From: a virus
DNA: 33,228 nucleotides
Direction: 5' to 3' (one strand)
IMG/VR virus record: IMGVR_UViG_3300022539_000312
Span: 1 to 33,228 of that record
Position numbers and translations under genes: made by a program. Below the pieces are notes generated by a model that worked only from the letters and a program-made list of their open reading frames with translations, was not told where the DNA came from and did not search any database. Below are positions 6,567-11,907 of the stretch, piece by piece; within the stretch, counting starts at the first letter, position 1; the number at the start of each line of letters is the position of its first letter.

Positions 6567-6830
6567 ATGAAATATGAATACAAAAGTAAGCGTACAGACG
6601 ATACAGATCCATTTAGAGGCTCAGTCATGGAATTAAATGCTATGGGTCAAAATAGATGGGAGTTGGTGGCGGTTATACTCTTTCATAGAGAGACAGAGTG
6701 GATATTTAAGCGTCACCTAACCACCGCTGCACCGGACAGCGAAGGTGATATTGATTTAGAAAAAGAGTTTTGTCCAACGTGCGGTTCTACAAATATGTTC
6801 GGCGGAGTATGTCCAATTCGCCGCCTGTGA
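6567..6830 (+). CDS. 87-residue zinc-ribbon protein, second copy (Cys to Arg near the end)
   Basis: Identical to the 5694-5957 protein except that the penultimate residue is Arg instead of Cys. This removes the last Cys of the second CxxxC-like pair (CPIRRL), so the zinc site may be weakened in this copy. The upstream 90 bases are also duplicated, so both copies carry the same translation signals. Confidence 0.7.
   Translation: MKYEYKSKRTDDTDPFRGSVMELNAMGQNRWELVAVILFHRETEWIFKRHLTTAAPDSEGDIDLEKEFCPTCGSTNMFGGVCPIRRL
6722..6746 (+). repeat. 25-bp GC-rich shared block, copy 3
   Basis: Identical to 873-897 and 5849-5873; part of repeat copy B. Its presence there follows from the 376-bp duplication, so only copies 1 and 2 are informative about independent insertion. 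Confidence 0.65.
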
Positions 6831-6860
6831 GCTAAATTGTTATATTTCTTGAGGTAAATT

Positions 6861-7037
6861 ATGAAATTGCACATTCCTAAAGACTGGGTAAGAAAATTCA
6901 ATCCAAAGGATAAGGATATGGGAGAGACTATTCCAATAGGTTCACCTGAATTATGCGGATGTGGGTCTGTTGTAATTATTGGTTGTGAATTTTGTAAAGA
7001 ATGTATTGATGGATATAGTGGCGAAGACGAAATATAA
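6861..7037 (+). CDS. 58-residue Cys-rich (zinc-finger-like) protein
   Basis: ATG 6861 with a TTGAGG SD. A proline-containing N-terminus is followed by CGCG (about 33-36) and CEFCKEC (about 44-50), enough for one zinc site. It is the last plus-strand gene before the convergent junction with the minus operon. Unknown function. Confidence 0.6.
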   Translation: MKLHIPKDWVRKFNPKDKDMGETIPIGSPELCGCGSVVIIGCEFCKECIDGYSGEDEI

Positions 7038-7047
7038 CCCACCTATG

Positions 7048-7071
7048 CAGCCGACACAGAAGGTGCGGCTG
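7048..7071. terminator. Hairpin in the convergent gap
   Basis: CAGCCG (7048-7053) pairs with CGGCTG (7066-7071), with further CAC/GTG pairing inside after a one-base bulge. It lies in the 44-base gap between genes ending at 7037 (+) and 7082 (-), where a bidirectional terminator is expected. There is no strong T-run, so termination is a guess from position. The loop sequence ACAGAAGGT resembles the shared 25-bp block. Confidence 0.4.
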
Positions 7072-7081
7072 ATTAAGGACG

Positions 7082-7300
7082 TTAGCCTCTCATGTCTTCA
7101 TCCGTTATCACGGCATTAAAGAATCCGTCTCCTTCCGGCGCATAGAATACATGACCGGACTCTACAGCTTCTTCATGGGCGGCTTGTCGGGTGGCTATGT
7201 CGAGGATAAAGAAAAACCATACAATAATCATTATGATTATAAACCAGTGCATAAATTCCTCTCTGCTTTCTTGCCATATAACTTTCCATTGTATTTGCAT
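7082..7300 (-). CDS. Small single-pass membrane protein
   Basis: Start ATG at 7300 is chosen because a strong SD (AAAGGAGG on the minus strand) precedes it and because it gives the TAATG overlap with the upstream gene. An upstream in-frame start at 7324 would ignore this. The 72-residue product has one clear transmembrane segment (WFIIIMIIVWFFFILDI) and a short soluble C-terminal domain. It is the last gene of the minus operon. Role unknown; superinfection exclusion or membrane modification are possible. Confidence 0.6.
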   Translation of the reverse strand: MQIQWKVIWQESREEFMHWFIIIMIIVWFFFILDIATRQAAHEEAVESGHVFYAPEGDGFFNAVITDEDMRG

Positions 7301-7467
7301 TATGAGTCCTCCTTTAAAACCCATTTTAATACCCTTATGGTTGTTTCCAATTCAAGTTGTACCAAAGCTAAAGGTGCATTTTCAACTATGGTTGCTGTTG
7401 GACTTTTCAGCCTATCATCCCCCTTTGCCTTATATAGCTGTTTCTTAATTTTCTCTATCGTTTGCAT
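7300..7467 (-). CDS. 55-residue hypothetical protein
   Basis: Reads MQTIEKIKKQLYKAKGDD... VLKWVLKEDS on the minus strand. It starts at 7467 after a GGAGGG SD and overlaps the previous gene's end (7455) and the next gene's start. It is mostly helical and basic at the N-terminus. The tight overlaps on both sides support it as a real operon member. Confidence 0.6.
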   Translation of the reverse strand: MQTIEKIKKQLYKAKGDDRLKSPTATIVENAPLALVQLELETTIRVLKWVLKEDS

Positions 7468-7649
7468 CTGCCCTCCTTGTCCATTGGTAATGAGATTATT
7501 GCATATCCCTCGTCGGTAGCAATATTGAAGAAACCATAATCAAATCTTGACCCCTTGATAAATCTTATATGATCTGATTCAATTACCCTCATTGCTTTAC
7601 CATAACCAAAAGTTTTTTCTGGGATCCACTTAACAACGATTGTTTTCAT
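7455..7649 (-). CDS. 64-residue hypothetical protein
   Basis: Starts at 7649 after an AAGGAGGG SD on the minus strand. It has alternating strand-like segments (MKTIVVKWI, RVIESDHIRFI, YAIISLPMD), suggesting a small beta fold. No family recognised. Just upstream is a 7-bp hairpin (7666-7685) next to the SD, which could tune translation. Confidence 0.6.
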   Translation of the reverse strand: MKTIVVKWIPEKTFGYGKAMRVIESDHIRFIKGSRFDYGFFNIATDEGYAIISLPMDKEGRCKR

Positions 7650-7665
7650 AATAATTCCCTCCTTG

Positions 7666-7685
7666 ACATAGCTCTCATGCTATGT
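7666..7685. repeat. Perfect 7-bp inverted repeat next to an SD
   Basis: ACATAGC (7666-7672) and GCTATGT (7679-7685) are exact reverse complements with a six-base loop. On the minus strand the hairpin ends a couple of bases before the SD of the 7455-7649 gene. A TTGACA lies across its edge on the plus strand (7663-7668), but no gene follows in that direction. Confidence 0.45.
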
Positions 7686-7729
7686 TCTAATTAGTTATTG
7701 GTTACTGTTTTCGCTGGTCTTTGATATAT

Positions 7730-7927
7730 TTATCCGAAAACAGAATCTTGGCATTTCTGGCACATGTGGCTAATAGAAAATTCTTTACGGGATAAGTCGT
7801 CTTTAAAATCATTTGGTTGTATTTTATCATTCCCGCAAGTAACACAAACATTGTCTTTTTGAGTTCTACCAAAGGCATTTTGTGTAAATTCATCTAAAAA
7901 CTTTTGCATTTCTTCTGACCTTTCCAT
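7730..7927 (-). CDS. Small phage CxxC protein (LSRKEF...CQKCQD...FG type)
   Basis: The start is placed at 7927 (MERSEEMQKF) because an SD (GGAGG, minus strand) lies just upstream; the longer in-frame start at 7984 lies within the preceding gene. The C-terminal half has CVTCG, LSRKEF, IS and CQKCQDSVFG, a pattern I have seen repeatedly in short hypothetical phage proteins. The four Cys suggest a zinc site. Function not known. Confidence 0.65.
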   Translation of the reverse strand: MERSEEMQKFLDEFTQNAFGRTQKDNVCVTCGNDKIQPNDFKDDLSRKEFSISHMCQKCQDSVFG

Positions 7928-7940
7928 TATCTTATACCTC

Positions 7941-8111
7941 CTATATTCTACCTTCAAGTTTAATCGACCCGCAACCTTGCTCATACGCCCATGAATGAAC
8001 TTTGATTGCTGTTTTGGCTGTTATTTCAGCCTCGATAGCCCCGTATTTGTCCCGGATTTCAGCATGAAAAATCTCATTGTCCGCTTGTATTAGGTGCGCT
8101 ATTCGTTGCAT
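7941..8111 (-). CDS. 56-residue helical hypothetical protein
   Basis: Minus strand, ATG at 8111 after a GGAGGT SD. The sequence is amphipathic helical (MQRIAHLIQADNEIFHAEIRDKYGAIEAEI...), ending in a Gly-rich turn. It is flanked closely by genes on both sides (9 and 13 bases), consistent with an operon. Unknown. Confidence 0.6.
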   Translation of the reverse strand: MQRIAHLIQADNEIFHAEIRDKYGAIEAEITAKTAIKVHSWAYEQGCGSIKLEGRI

Positions 8112-8120
8112 TATACCTCC

Positions 8121-8243
8121 TTATTCGGCAGCTTGCCGGTCTTTATCCTTATCAAAATCATATCTTTTACATCGAGGGCATACTTTCGGATCCTTAACCC
8201 TTGATTCCCATTTATATCCGCATCTTTTGCATTTACATTTCAT
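8121..8243 (-). CDS. 40-residue zinc ribbon
   Basis: Starts at 8243 after an AAGGAGG SD. It reads MKCKCKRCGYKW..., then VCPRCK, a compact four-Cys zinc ribbon of a kind common in phages, with a charged tail. It probably binds zinc and may contact nucleic acid. Specific role unknown. Confidence 0.65.
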   Translation of the reverse strand: MKCKCKRCGYKWESRVKDPKVCPRCKRYDFDKDKDRQAAE

Positions 8244-8259
8244 GTTAAGCCTCCTTAAT

Positions 8260-8466
8260 TTAAGGGGTTAAAAATTCAATGGCTTCGGTTTCATCTTTAA
8301 ATAATATTGCATCACATTCAGGGCAACGGAAATCATTAATATTATGATCGGGTTCAAAATCATTAATTTGATCGTATTGGCCGCCAGGAAAAAGCTCATA
8401 AGTATTAAATCCACTTGTAACATTAAGTAAATGCTCGATATTTTTATTACATTTTGGACATTTCAT
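8260..8466 (-). CDS. 68-residue zinc-ribbon protein
   Basis: Starts MKCPKC (residues 3-6) and has a second knuckle CPEC at about 48-51, separated by a 40-residue acidic insert. This is a split zinc ribbon. A GGAG SD lies about eight bases upstream. It is one of several ribbon proteins in this operon. Confidence 0.65.
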   Translation of the reverse strand: MKCPKCNKNIEHLLNVTSGFNTYELFPGGQYDQINDFEPDHNINDFRCPECDAILFKDETEAIEFLTP

Positions 8467-8507
8467 TTATCATTCACTCCATTGTTTAAGTTTAACTCTC
8501 CGTTTAG

Positions 8508-8672
8508 TTAGCGTATATAACCAAGATATATGCCAATATCTTGCAATTGTCGCATCCATTTAAACTCACGGATCTTGGTTTTTTTATTTAAAAAATCATC
8601 ATCAATTTTATCAGTAACCGCTATATTTAAAATATTCCATGCCTTTCTAATTTCTTCTTGTGTAAATTCCAT
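8508..8672 (-). CDS. 54-residue protein, first gene of the minus operon
   Basis: Start ATG at 8672 (MEFTQEEIRKAWNIL) with a good SD (GGAGGT, minus strand). The longer in-frame start at 8807 would translate the TAA/TTA microsatellite as poly-Tyr and has no SD. The product is helical and basic. It is the first gene downstream of the leftward promoter and operator candidate. Function unknown. Confidence 0.6.
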   Translation of the reverse strand: MEFTQEEIRKAWNILNIAVTDKIDDDFLNKKTKIREFKWMRQLQDIGIYLGYIR

Positions 8673-8823
8673 GTCATACCTCCATTGTTTAAGGTTTTTT
8701 GTTTTCGTTGCCATTATATACAAGCAAACTGTGTGCCAATAATTATAATAATAATAATAAAACATATAAGTTGCTGAAAGCATAAGTAATAATAATTTAT
8801 AAGGCATAAGTATTTAAAAAGTT

Positions 8824-8854
8824 TACATAGTGATTATCAGACAATTATTGTCAA
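8824..8854 (-). promoter_or_regulatory. Leftward promoter candidate with operator-like palindrome
   Basis: On the minus strand TTGACA (8854-8849) is followed after 19 bases by TATGTA (8829-8824). The 13-bp palindrome GACAATTATTGTC (8840-8852) overlaps the -35 box. It points at the 8672-7082 operon. The spacer is two bases longer than ideal. A protein on the palindrome would block polymerase. Confidence 0.45.
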
Positions 8855-8937
8855 TAAGCCCATAAAAATCATCATAAAACATATAATAATTATAACAATA
8901 TTAATAACATACAAAAAATGTTTATTCTTGACAAAAA

Positions 8938-8966
8938 TTGTCAGTTATAGTAAAAGGATTGTAACT
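8938..8966 (+). promoter_or_regulatory. Rightward promoter candidate with operator-like palindrome
   Basis: TTGACA (8938-8943) is followed after 17 bases by TAAAAG (8961-8966), which matches the -10 consensus only partly. The palindrome GACAAAAATTGTC (8940-8952; arms extend to TGACAA/TTGTCA) overlaps the -35 box, exactly as in the leftward promoter, and lies 100 bp from that copy. It would drive the T5orf172-Fis gene. Confidence 0.5.
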
Positions 8967-8989
8967 ATCTTAAAAAAGAAGAAAAAGTT

Positions 8990-9421
8990 ATGATTTATTT
9001 TATTCAAGCGGGAAGTTTAGGACCTATCAAAATAGGGCGCACTAATAATGGAGCTAAAGAAAAATTGAAAGAATTACAAGTTGGATGTCCTGAAAAACTC
9101 TATCTTGTCGGAACTATTGAAGGTAATAAAACAAGAGAGGGACAACTGCATTATAAGTTTAAAAAGTATCAGATAAGAGGTGAGTGGTATGAACCTAAAG
9201 CAGAATTGACAGCATATATCTATAAAAATGCTAATAAAATACAACTAATTAGCGATGAGACATTTACAGGTATTGATCTTGATGCTGAAATGATAAAAAC
9301 TGAACGTAAATATCTTAAAGATGCGTTAGATGTGGTTTTAGGCAACAAGAGACTAGCATCTAAAATGTTAAACATATCATTGAGATCATTAAGATATAAG
9401 ATAGATAAGTATGGACTATAA
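8990..9421 (+). CDS. T5orf172-type domain fused to Fis-type HTH; candidate regulator
   Basis: A 143-residue protein. Residues 2-68 are a T5orf172/MUG113-like domain (YFIQAG, KIGRT, LKELQVGCP, RGEWY), the same family as the 1181 gene. Residues about 103-143 match the C-terminal Fis-type helix-turn-helix of NtrC-family activators (LKDALDVVLGNKRLASKML, NISLRSLRYKI, DKYGL). The ATPase domain that normally accompanies this HTH in NtrC proteins is absent. Position as the first rightward gene, next to two identical-type palindromes, suggests it binds them and controls its own and the leftward promoter. This is inference; a nuclease role for the N-terminal domain is an alternative. The SD is weak (AGAAGAAA). 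Confidence 0.7.
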   Translation: MIYFIQAGSLGPIKIGRTNNGAKEKLKELQVGCPEKLYLVGTIEGNKTREGQLHYKFKKYQIRGEWYEPKAELTAYIYKNANKIQLISDETFTGIDLDAEMIKTERKYLKDALDVVLGNKRLASKMLNISLRSLRYKIDKYGL

Positions 9422-9442
9422 TAACGAATGTTATCTTTATGC

Positions 9443-9471
9443 TTGACAACAGCAATCTGATTTAGTATGCA
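9443..9471 (+). promoter_or_regulatory. Sigma70-type promoter candidate
   Basis: TTGACA (9443-9448), a 17-base spacer, then TATGCA (9466-9471). It lies about 20 bases after the T5orf172-Fis stop and points into a folded region and then the terminase operon. It is similar in form to the candidate at 999. Confidence 0.45.
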
Positions 9472-9477
9472 GTAAAT

Positions 9478-9570
9478 ACTACTCTATTGGGTAGTTACCT
9501 CCATGGCTCCGGCTGGTACTCAATTCAACACACTATTGACATAAAGGGGTTGCAGCTAACTGGCCGGAGC
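9478..9570 (+). ncRNA. Structured leader or small RNA
   Basis: A first hairpin ACTAC/GTAGT (9478-9482, 9491-9495) is followed by a perfect 8-bp GC-rich stem GCTCCGGC (9506-9513) with GCCGGAGC (9563-9570). This stem encloses TCAAT/ATTGA (9520-9524, 9535-9539) and a small GTT/AAC hairpin. It begins about where transcription from the 9443 promoter would start. The next plausible gene is 60 bases further on. It looks tRNA-sized but lacks T-loop and D-loop features. Confidence 0.4.
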
Positions 9571-9631
9571 ATGAATAAGGATATAAATGACAGTCAAAGA
9601 AGAAATTTCCTAAACAACGGTGTAAAATTAT

Positions 9632-9775
9632 ATGTTTTATTTTTGGATTTTTGATCTCGCATGTAGAACAGCACAAGAAGACAAGAACTATAAAGGTTTT
9701 AATAAAACAACTATAAAATTTTTGGAAGTACATGATTGTTTTGCTGGATGGTTTACTGAAAAGAGACGATCTTAA
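9632..9775 (+). CDS. 47-residue hypothetical protein
   Basis: An open frame from ATG 9632 to TAA 9773-9775 in an otherwise empty stretch. The N-terminus is aromatic and hydrophobic (MFYFWIFDLAC) and the rest polar. No clear SD is present, which lowers confidence. It could be a tiny membrane-associated peptide or a chance ORF. Confidence 0.35.
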   Translation: MFYFWIFDLACRTAQEDKNYKGFNKTTIKFLEVHDCFAGWFTEKRRS

Positions 9776-9814
9776 TGAACAACAAACTTCCCATGTAGTT
9801 TCGACTCATGGTGC

Positions 9815-9838
9815 GGGGATGGCTTAATCGCTGTCCCC
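9815..9838 (+). repeat. 6-bp stem upstream of the 9849 gene
   Basis: GGGGAT (9815-9820) pairs with GTCCCC (9833-9838) using one G-U pair, with a 12-base loop. No T-run follows. It ends about ten bases before the ATG at 9849, which has no SD, so it might affect translation. Confidence 0.3.
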
Positions 9839-9848
9839 TGCTAACATT

Positions 9849-10064
9849 ATGAATATGCTTGAAACATCTAAGCAGATCCAAGCCGTAAAGCTCTGGAACA
9901 GGGATCATCCGATAGGCTCAAAAGTCTATGTTATCCCATATCATGCCATAGTTTATAATGGTAAAACTACATCACAAGCTATAATGTATAATGACCAGGC
10001 ATCAGTCGAAGTGGACGGACAGATGAAACCGCTTAATAATGTAAGTGTAAGATCATGTAGCTGA
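9849..10064 (+). CDS. 71-residue small phage protein (HPIG type)
   Basis: MNMLETSKQIQAVKLWNRDHPIGSKV... resembles short phage proteins that carry a W-N-x2-HP-x-G-x2-V motif followed by beta strands. I recognise the pattern but know no function. ATG 9855 is an alternative start; neither has a convincing SD. It starts the gene run that leads to the small terminase. Confidence 0.55.
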   Translation: MNMLETSKQIQAVKLWNRDHPIGSKVYVIPYHAIVYNGKTTSQAIMYNDQASVEVDGQMKPLNNVSVRSCS

Positions 10065-10100
10065 GGCCAACAATAAGCGCAGGAGCGTTAAAAGGATAAT

Positions 10101-10253
10101 ATGCCCGAAGCCTTTGAAAAATGCAGAAAAGCAGGCGGACGCATACGCACAAAAAAACTAAGCGATAACCGTTACATACATATATGCTTTAAAGACGGCA
10201 AGAGTTACCCCGGTGAAGTTAAACATAAAGTAGGCATGGTAAGAAAGAAATGA
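10101..10253 (+). CDS. 50-residue basic phage protein upstream of terminase
   Basis: ATG 10101 with an AAAGGA SD, ending in an ATGA overlap with the small terminase gene. The sequence FEKCRKAGGRIRTKKL ... YIHICFKDGKSYPGEVK is a pattern often seen in short phage proteins near packaging genes. It is strongly basic, so nucleic-acid contact is possible. Function unknown. Confidence 0.65.
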   Translation: MPEAFEKCRKAGGRIRTKKLSDNRYIHICFKDGKSYPGEVKHKVGMVRKK

Positions 10254-10831
10254 AAGGCAACGGTAAACTCACACCTAAAATGAAAATGTTCTGTAAAGAA
10301 TATATAATAGACTTCAACGGCTCAAGAGCAGCAAGAGCAACATTCCCACATAATACCCACCCAAGACAGAAGGCCTTTCACTTACTAACAAAGGACTACA
10401 TACAGGCTGAGATCCAAGAAGAGGTTAAAAAAAGAGAGAATAGAACAGAGATCACACAGGATAGAGTTTTAAAAGAATATGCAAGGTTAGCTTTCTTAGA
10501 TCCGCAGAAGTTTTATGATGATGAAGGTAATCTACTTCCCGTAACCGAACTTCCTAAAGATGTAGCGGCAGCATTAACAGGTATGGATGTAAGCACAAGG
10601 TTTAATAAAGAAAGTTTAAGGTTTGATACACTAAAAAAGATTAAGTTTGCTGATAAAAAAGGTGCATTAGATAGTGTTGCAAAACATTTAGGGATGTTAA
10701 ATGACAAGCTAACCATTGGGATTGATGATAAAACTCTTATGCTTATAACGGGAGTTTTGCCGGAGAGGTATGCTATTGCAGTTAAGGCGGCGTTATTATT
10801 GATTGCAAAGGACACTAAGTTACTGAAATAA
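10250..10831 (+). CDS. terS: Terminase small subunit
   Basis: 193 residues, typical length. The N-terminus LTPKMKMFCKEYIIDFNGSRAARA is the Terminase_2-type HTH start (L-x-x-K-x-x-x-F-x-x-E-Y ... N-x-x-x-A), followed by a helical oligomerisation region and a hydrophobic C-terminal helix. It should recognise the packaging site and recruit TerL. Unusually, about 3.6 kb of accessory genes separate it from TerL at 14464, instead of direct adjacency. It overlaps the upstream basic-protein gene by four bases. Confidence 0.75.
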   Translation: MKGNGKLTPKMKMFCKEYIIDFNGSRAARATFPHNTHPRQKAFHLLTKDYIQAEIQEEVKKRENRTEITQDRVLKEYARLAFLDPQKFYDDEGNLLPVTELPKDVAAALTGMDVSTRFNKESLRFDTLKKIKFADKKGALDSVAKHLGMLNDKLTIGIDDKTLMLITGVLPERYAIAVKAALLLIAKDTKLLK

Positions 10832-10832
10832 T

Positions 10833-11045
10833 ATGGAATGGATTGATATAAAAAACCGTGAGCCAGAGCATTTGCAACAAGTTTTAATAACTGATGGTGA
10901 TGTAATTGCAACAGCAATAGTGGATTTAAAGTCTTACGATAAAATTGAGTGGAGGTTTTTTGGTATAAGTGGTTATGAATGTGAGTGGGATTTTATTGTT
11001 ACCCATTGGATGCCACTACCAGAGCCACCTAAGTTACTGAAATGA
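10833..11045 (+). CDS. DUF551-family protein
   Basis: 70 residues with the DUF551 hallmarks: WIDIKNREPE at the start, QQVLITDG, and the ending VTHWMPLPEPP. These proteins are common in phages and their function is unknown. It follows TerS by one base. The last codons (KLLK) and their DNA (AAGTTACTGAAAT) repeat the end of TerS exactly, showing local exchange or duplication of gene ends. Confidence 0.8.
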   Translation: MEWIDIKNREPEHLQQVLITDGDVIATAIVDLKSYDKIEWRFFGISGYECEWDFIVTHWMPLPEPPKLLK

Positions 11046-11212
11046 GGCAAGAATTAACAAGAGAGGAAGCATACTTCCCCATACTCCATAGATACCAAGT
11101 ACCTACTACATGGTATATACGGGGATGGGGGGCAGTATCTTACGATAGTATATGTGTGTTTTTTTGCCCGGTGTATTTTGGAGATATAAAAGGCGACCAT
11201 GAGGGAAGTTAA
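11042..11212 (+). CDS. 56-residue hypothetical protein
   Basis: Starts with an ATGA overlap on the DUF551 gene and ends 14 bases inside the next gene. It is aromatic-rich with strand-like stretches (TWYIRGWGAVSYDSICVFFCPVY). The overlaps on both sides support translation. Not recognised. Confidence 0.5.
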   Translation: MRQELTREEAYFPILHRYQVPTTWYIRGWGAVSYDSICVFFCPVYFGDIKGDHEGS

Positions 11213-11459
11213 TATACGCACATTACGCAAGGAATTGAGTACACAATTAGAGGATTTACCGTTTAGCGTAACAAAGAATGGTCGAATTATTGCTCAAGTG
11301 TGTACACAAGAGGGTAAAAGTGAAGCTATTGAGCCAAAAGCCGAAAAGCCAATTATCTGTAATAATAGACAAAAGACAACTTCTTCTACGGGGTCGATAC
11401 TTGATGAAATAAATAGAAGCAATCAGTACTTTAACCCACAACCTAAGGGTAAGCCATGA
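11199..11459 (+). CDS. Phd/YefM-like antitoxin-type protein without a visible toxin
   Basis: Residues 1-33 (MREVNIRTLRKELSTQLEDLPFSVTKNGRIIAQV) match the N-terminal DNA-binding fold of Phd/YefM antitoxins: V-N-I-R-x-L-R-x-x-L, then a V-T-K-x-G-R-x-I-A hairpin. The C-terminal half is polar and disordered, as in antitoxins. No Doc/YoeB/RelE-like toxin follows; the next gene is not recognisable as one. It may neutralise a host toxin or act as a DNA-binding regulator. It overlaps the next gene by ATGA. Confidence 0.65.
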   Translation: MREVNIRTLRKELSTQLEDLPFSVTKNGRIIAQVCTQEGKSEAIEPKAEKPIICNNRQKTTSSTGSILDEINRSNQYFNPQPKGKP

Positions 11460-11707
11460 CACGGAAGAAGATAATAGTTACTGGCCTTGATGATATGTAT
11501 TCACCCAATTATGATTTAAGCGAGGAAGGATTTATCCGTAGGAACAAGAATTGGGGAGATTTTTCGGATAGGTTCAGGGAGAACATTCGGTTATCGGCTG
11601 CGAGAATAAAGAAAAGAATAGCGGCTGAGTTAAAGGAGTCAAAAAGGAAACGAGCAGATATTCAGGTCAACCCATTATCTGAGAGCATATTAGCGCCTAA
11701 GACATGA
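11456..11707 (+). CDS. 83-residue hypothetical protein
   Basis: It has an acidic, aromatic N-terminus (GLDDMYSPNYDLSEEGF) and a long basic helix (RLSAARIKKRIAAELKESKRKR). It occupies the usual toxin position after the Phd-like gene, but no RNase or kinase motif is seen, so it cannot be called a toxin from sequence. Unknown. Confidence 0.55.
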   Translation: MTRKKIIVTGLDDMYSPNYDLSEEGFIRRNKNWGDFSDRFRENIRLSAARIKKRIAAELKESKRKRADIQVNPLSESILAPKT

Positions 11708-11731
11708 CGTTATAGGGATGGAGGTTAAATA

Positions 11732-11890
11732 ATGAGAACGAAAGAAGAGATACAAGAGAAGTTGTTGGCTGCATTACAGCAGAGTAAATCTAATAATTAT
11801 ACAGATGAAATTGCACTTAATAATGGTTTAATATTAAATGTGATAGCTGAGGTTTTAGTAGATATAAGAGAATTATTGATTAAGAAATAA
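11732..11890 (+). CDS. 52-residue helical hypothetical protein
   Basis: Good SD (GGAGGT) and ATG 11732. Amphipathic helical throughout (KEEIQEKLLAALQQSK ... LNVIAEVLVDIRELLIKK). This type of short helical protein is frequent in phage accessory regions. Function not known. Confidence 0.6.
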   Translation: MRTKEEIQEKLLAALQQSKSNNYTDEIALNNGLILNVIAEVLVDIRELLIKK

Positions 11891-11907
11891 ATAATATCAG
11901 AGGTGCT

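Larger units (their letters stand above)
6469..6844 (+). repeat. 376-bp direct repeat, copy B
   Basis: Second copy of the unit at 5596-5971, with two substitutions. Here the GC-rich 5' segment is not fused to an upstream gene, because the 6261 gene stops before it. That supports copy A's fusion into the 5470 gene being incidental to where the unit landed, or copy B being the newer insertion. Confidence 0.9.
8673..8989. other. Divergent control region (317 bp, no gene)
   Basis: A very AT-rich interval between divergent operons. It holds a TAA-type microsatellite (about 8739-8760) in the leader of the leftward transcript and a 12-bp direct repeat ATAAAACATATA (8757-8768, 8874-8885). It also holds two 13-bp palindromes that overlap outward -35 boxes (listed separately). 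This is the layout expected for a phage early switch. Confidence 0.65.

Noticed and set aside
7151-7519. 122-residue plus-strand ORF opposite the minus operon
   Set aside because: It is antisense to three well-supported minus genes with SDs and overlapping stops and starts; its composition is that of a shadow frame.
9506-9570. tRNA-like element (8-bp closing stem, 65 bases)
   Set aside because: No D-loop GG, no TTC-type T-loop, no CCA-compatible end and no normal anticodon arm; listed only as a folded RNA.
9571-9654. 27-residue ORF from ATG 9571
   Set aside because: Its GGAG is inside the leader stem and only two bases from the ATG; no protein features; the overlapping frame at 9632 is longer.
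9632-9775. High-confidence small membrane gene
   Set aside because: No SD and only moderate hydrophobicity; kept as a low-confidence CDS.
11456-11707. Toxin partner of the Phd-like antitoxin
   Set aside because: No Doc, RelE/YoeB or PIN motif is visible; position alone is not enough to call a toxin.
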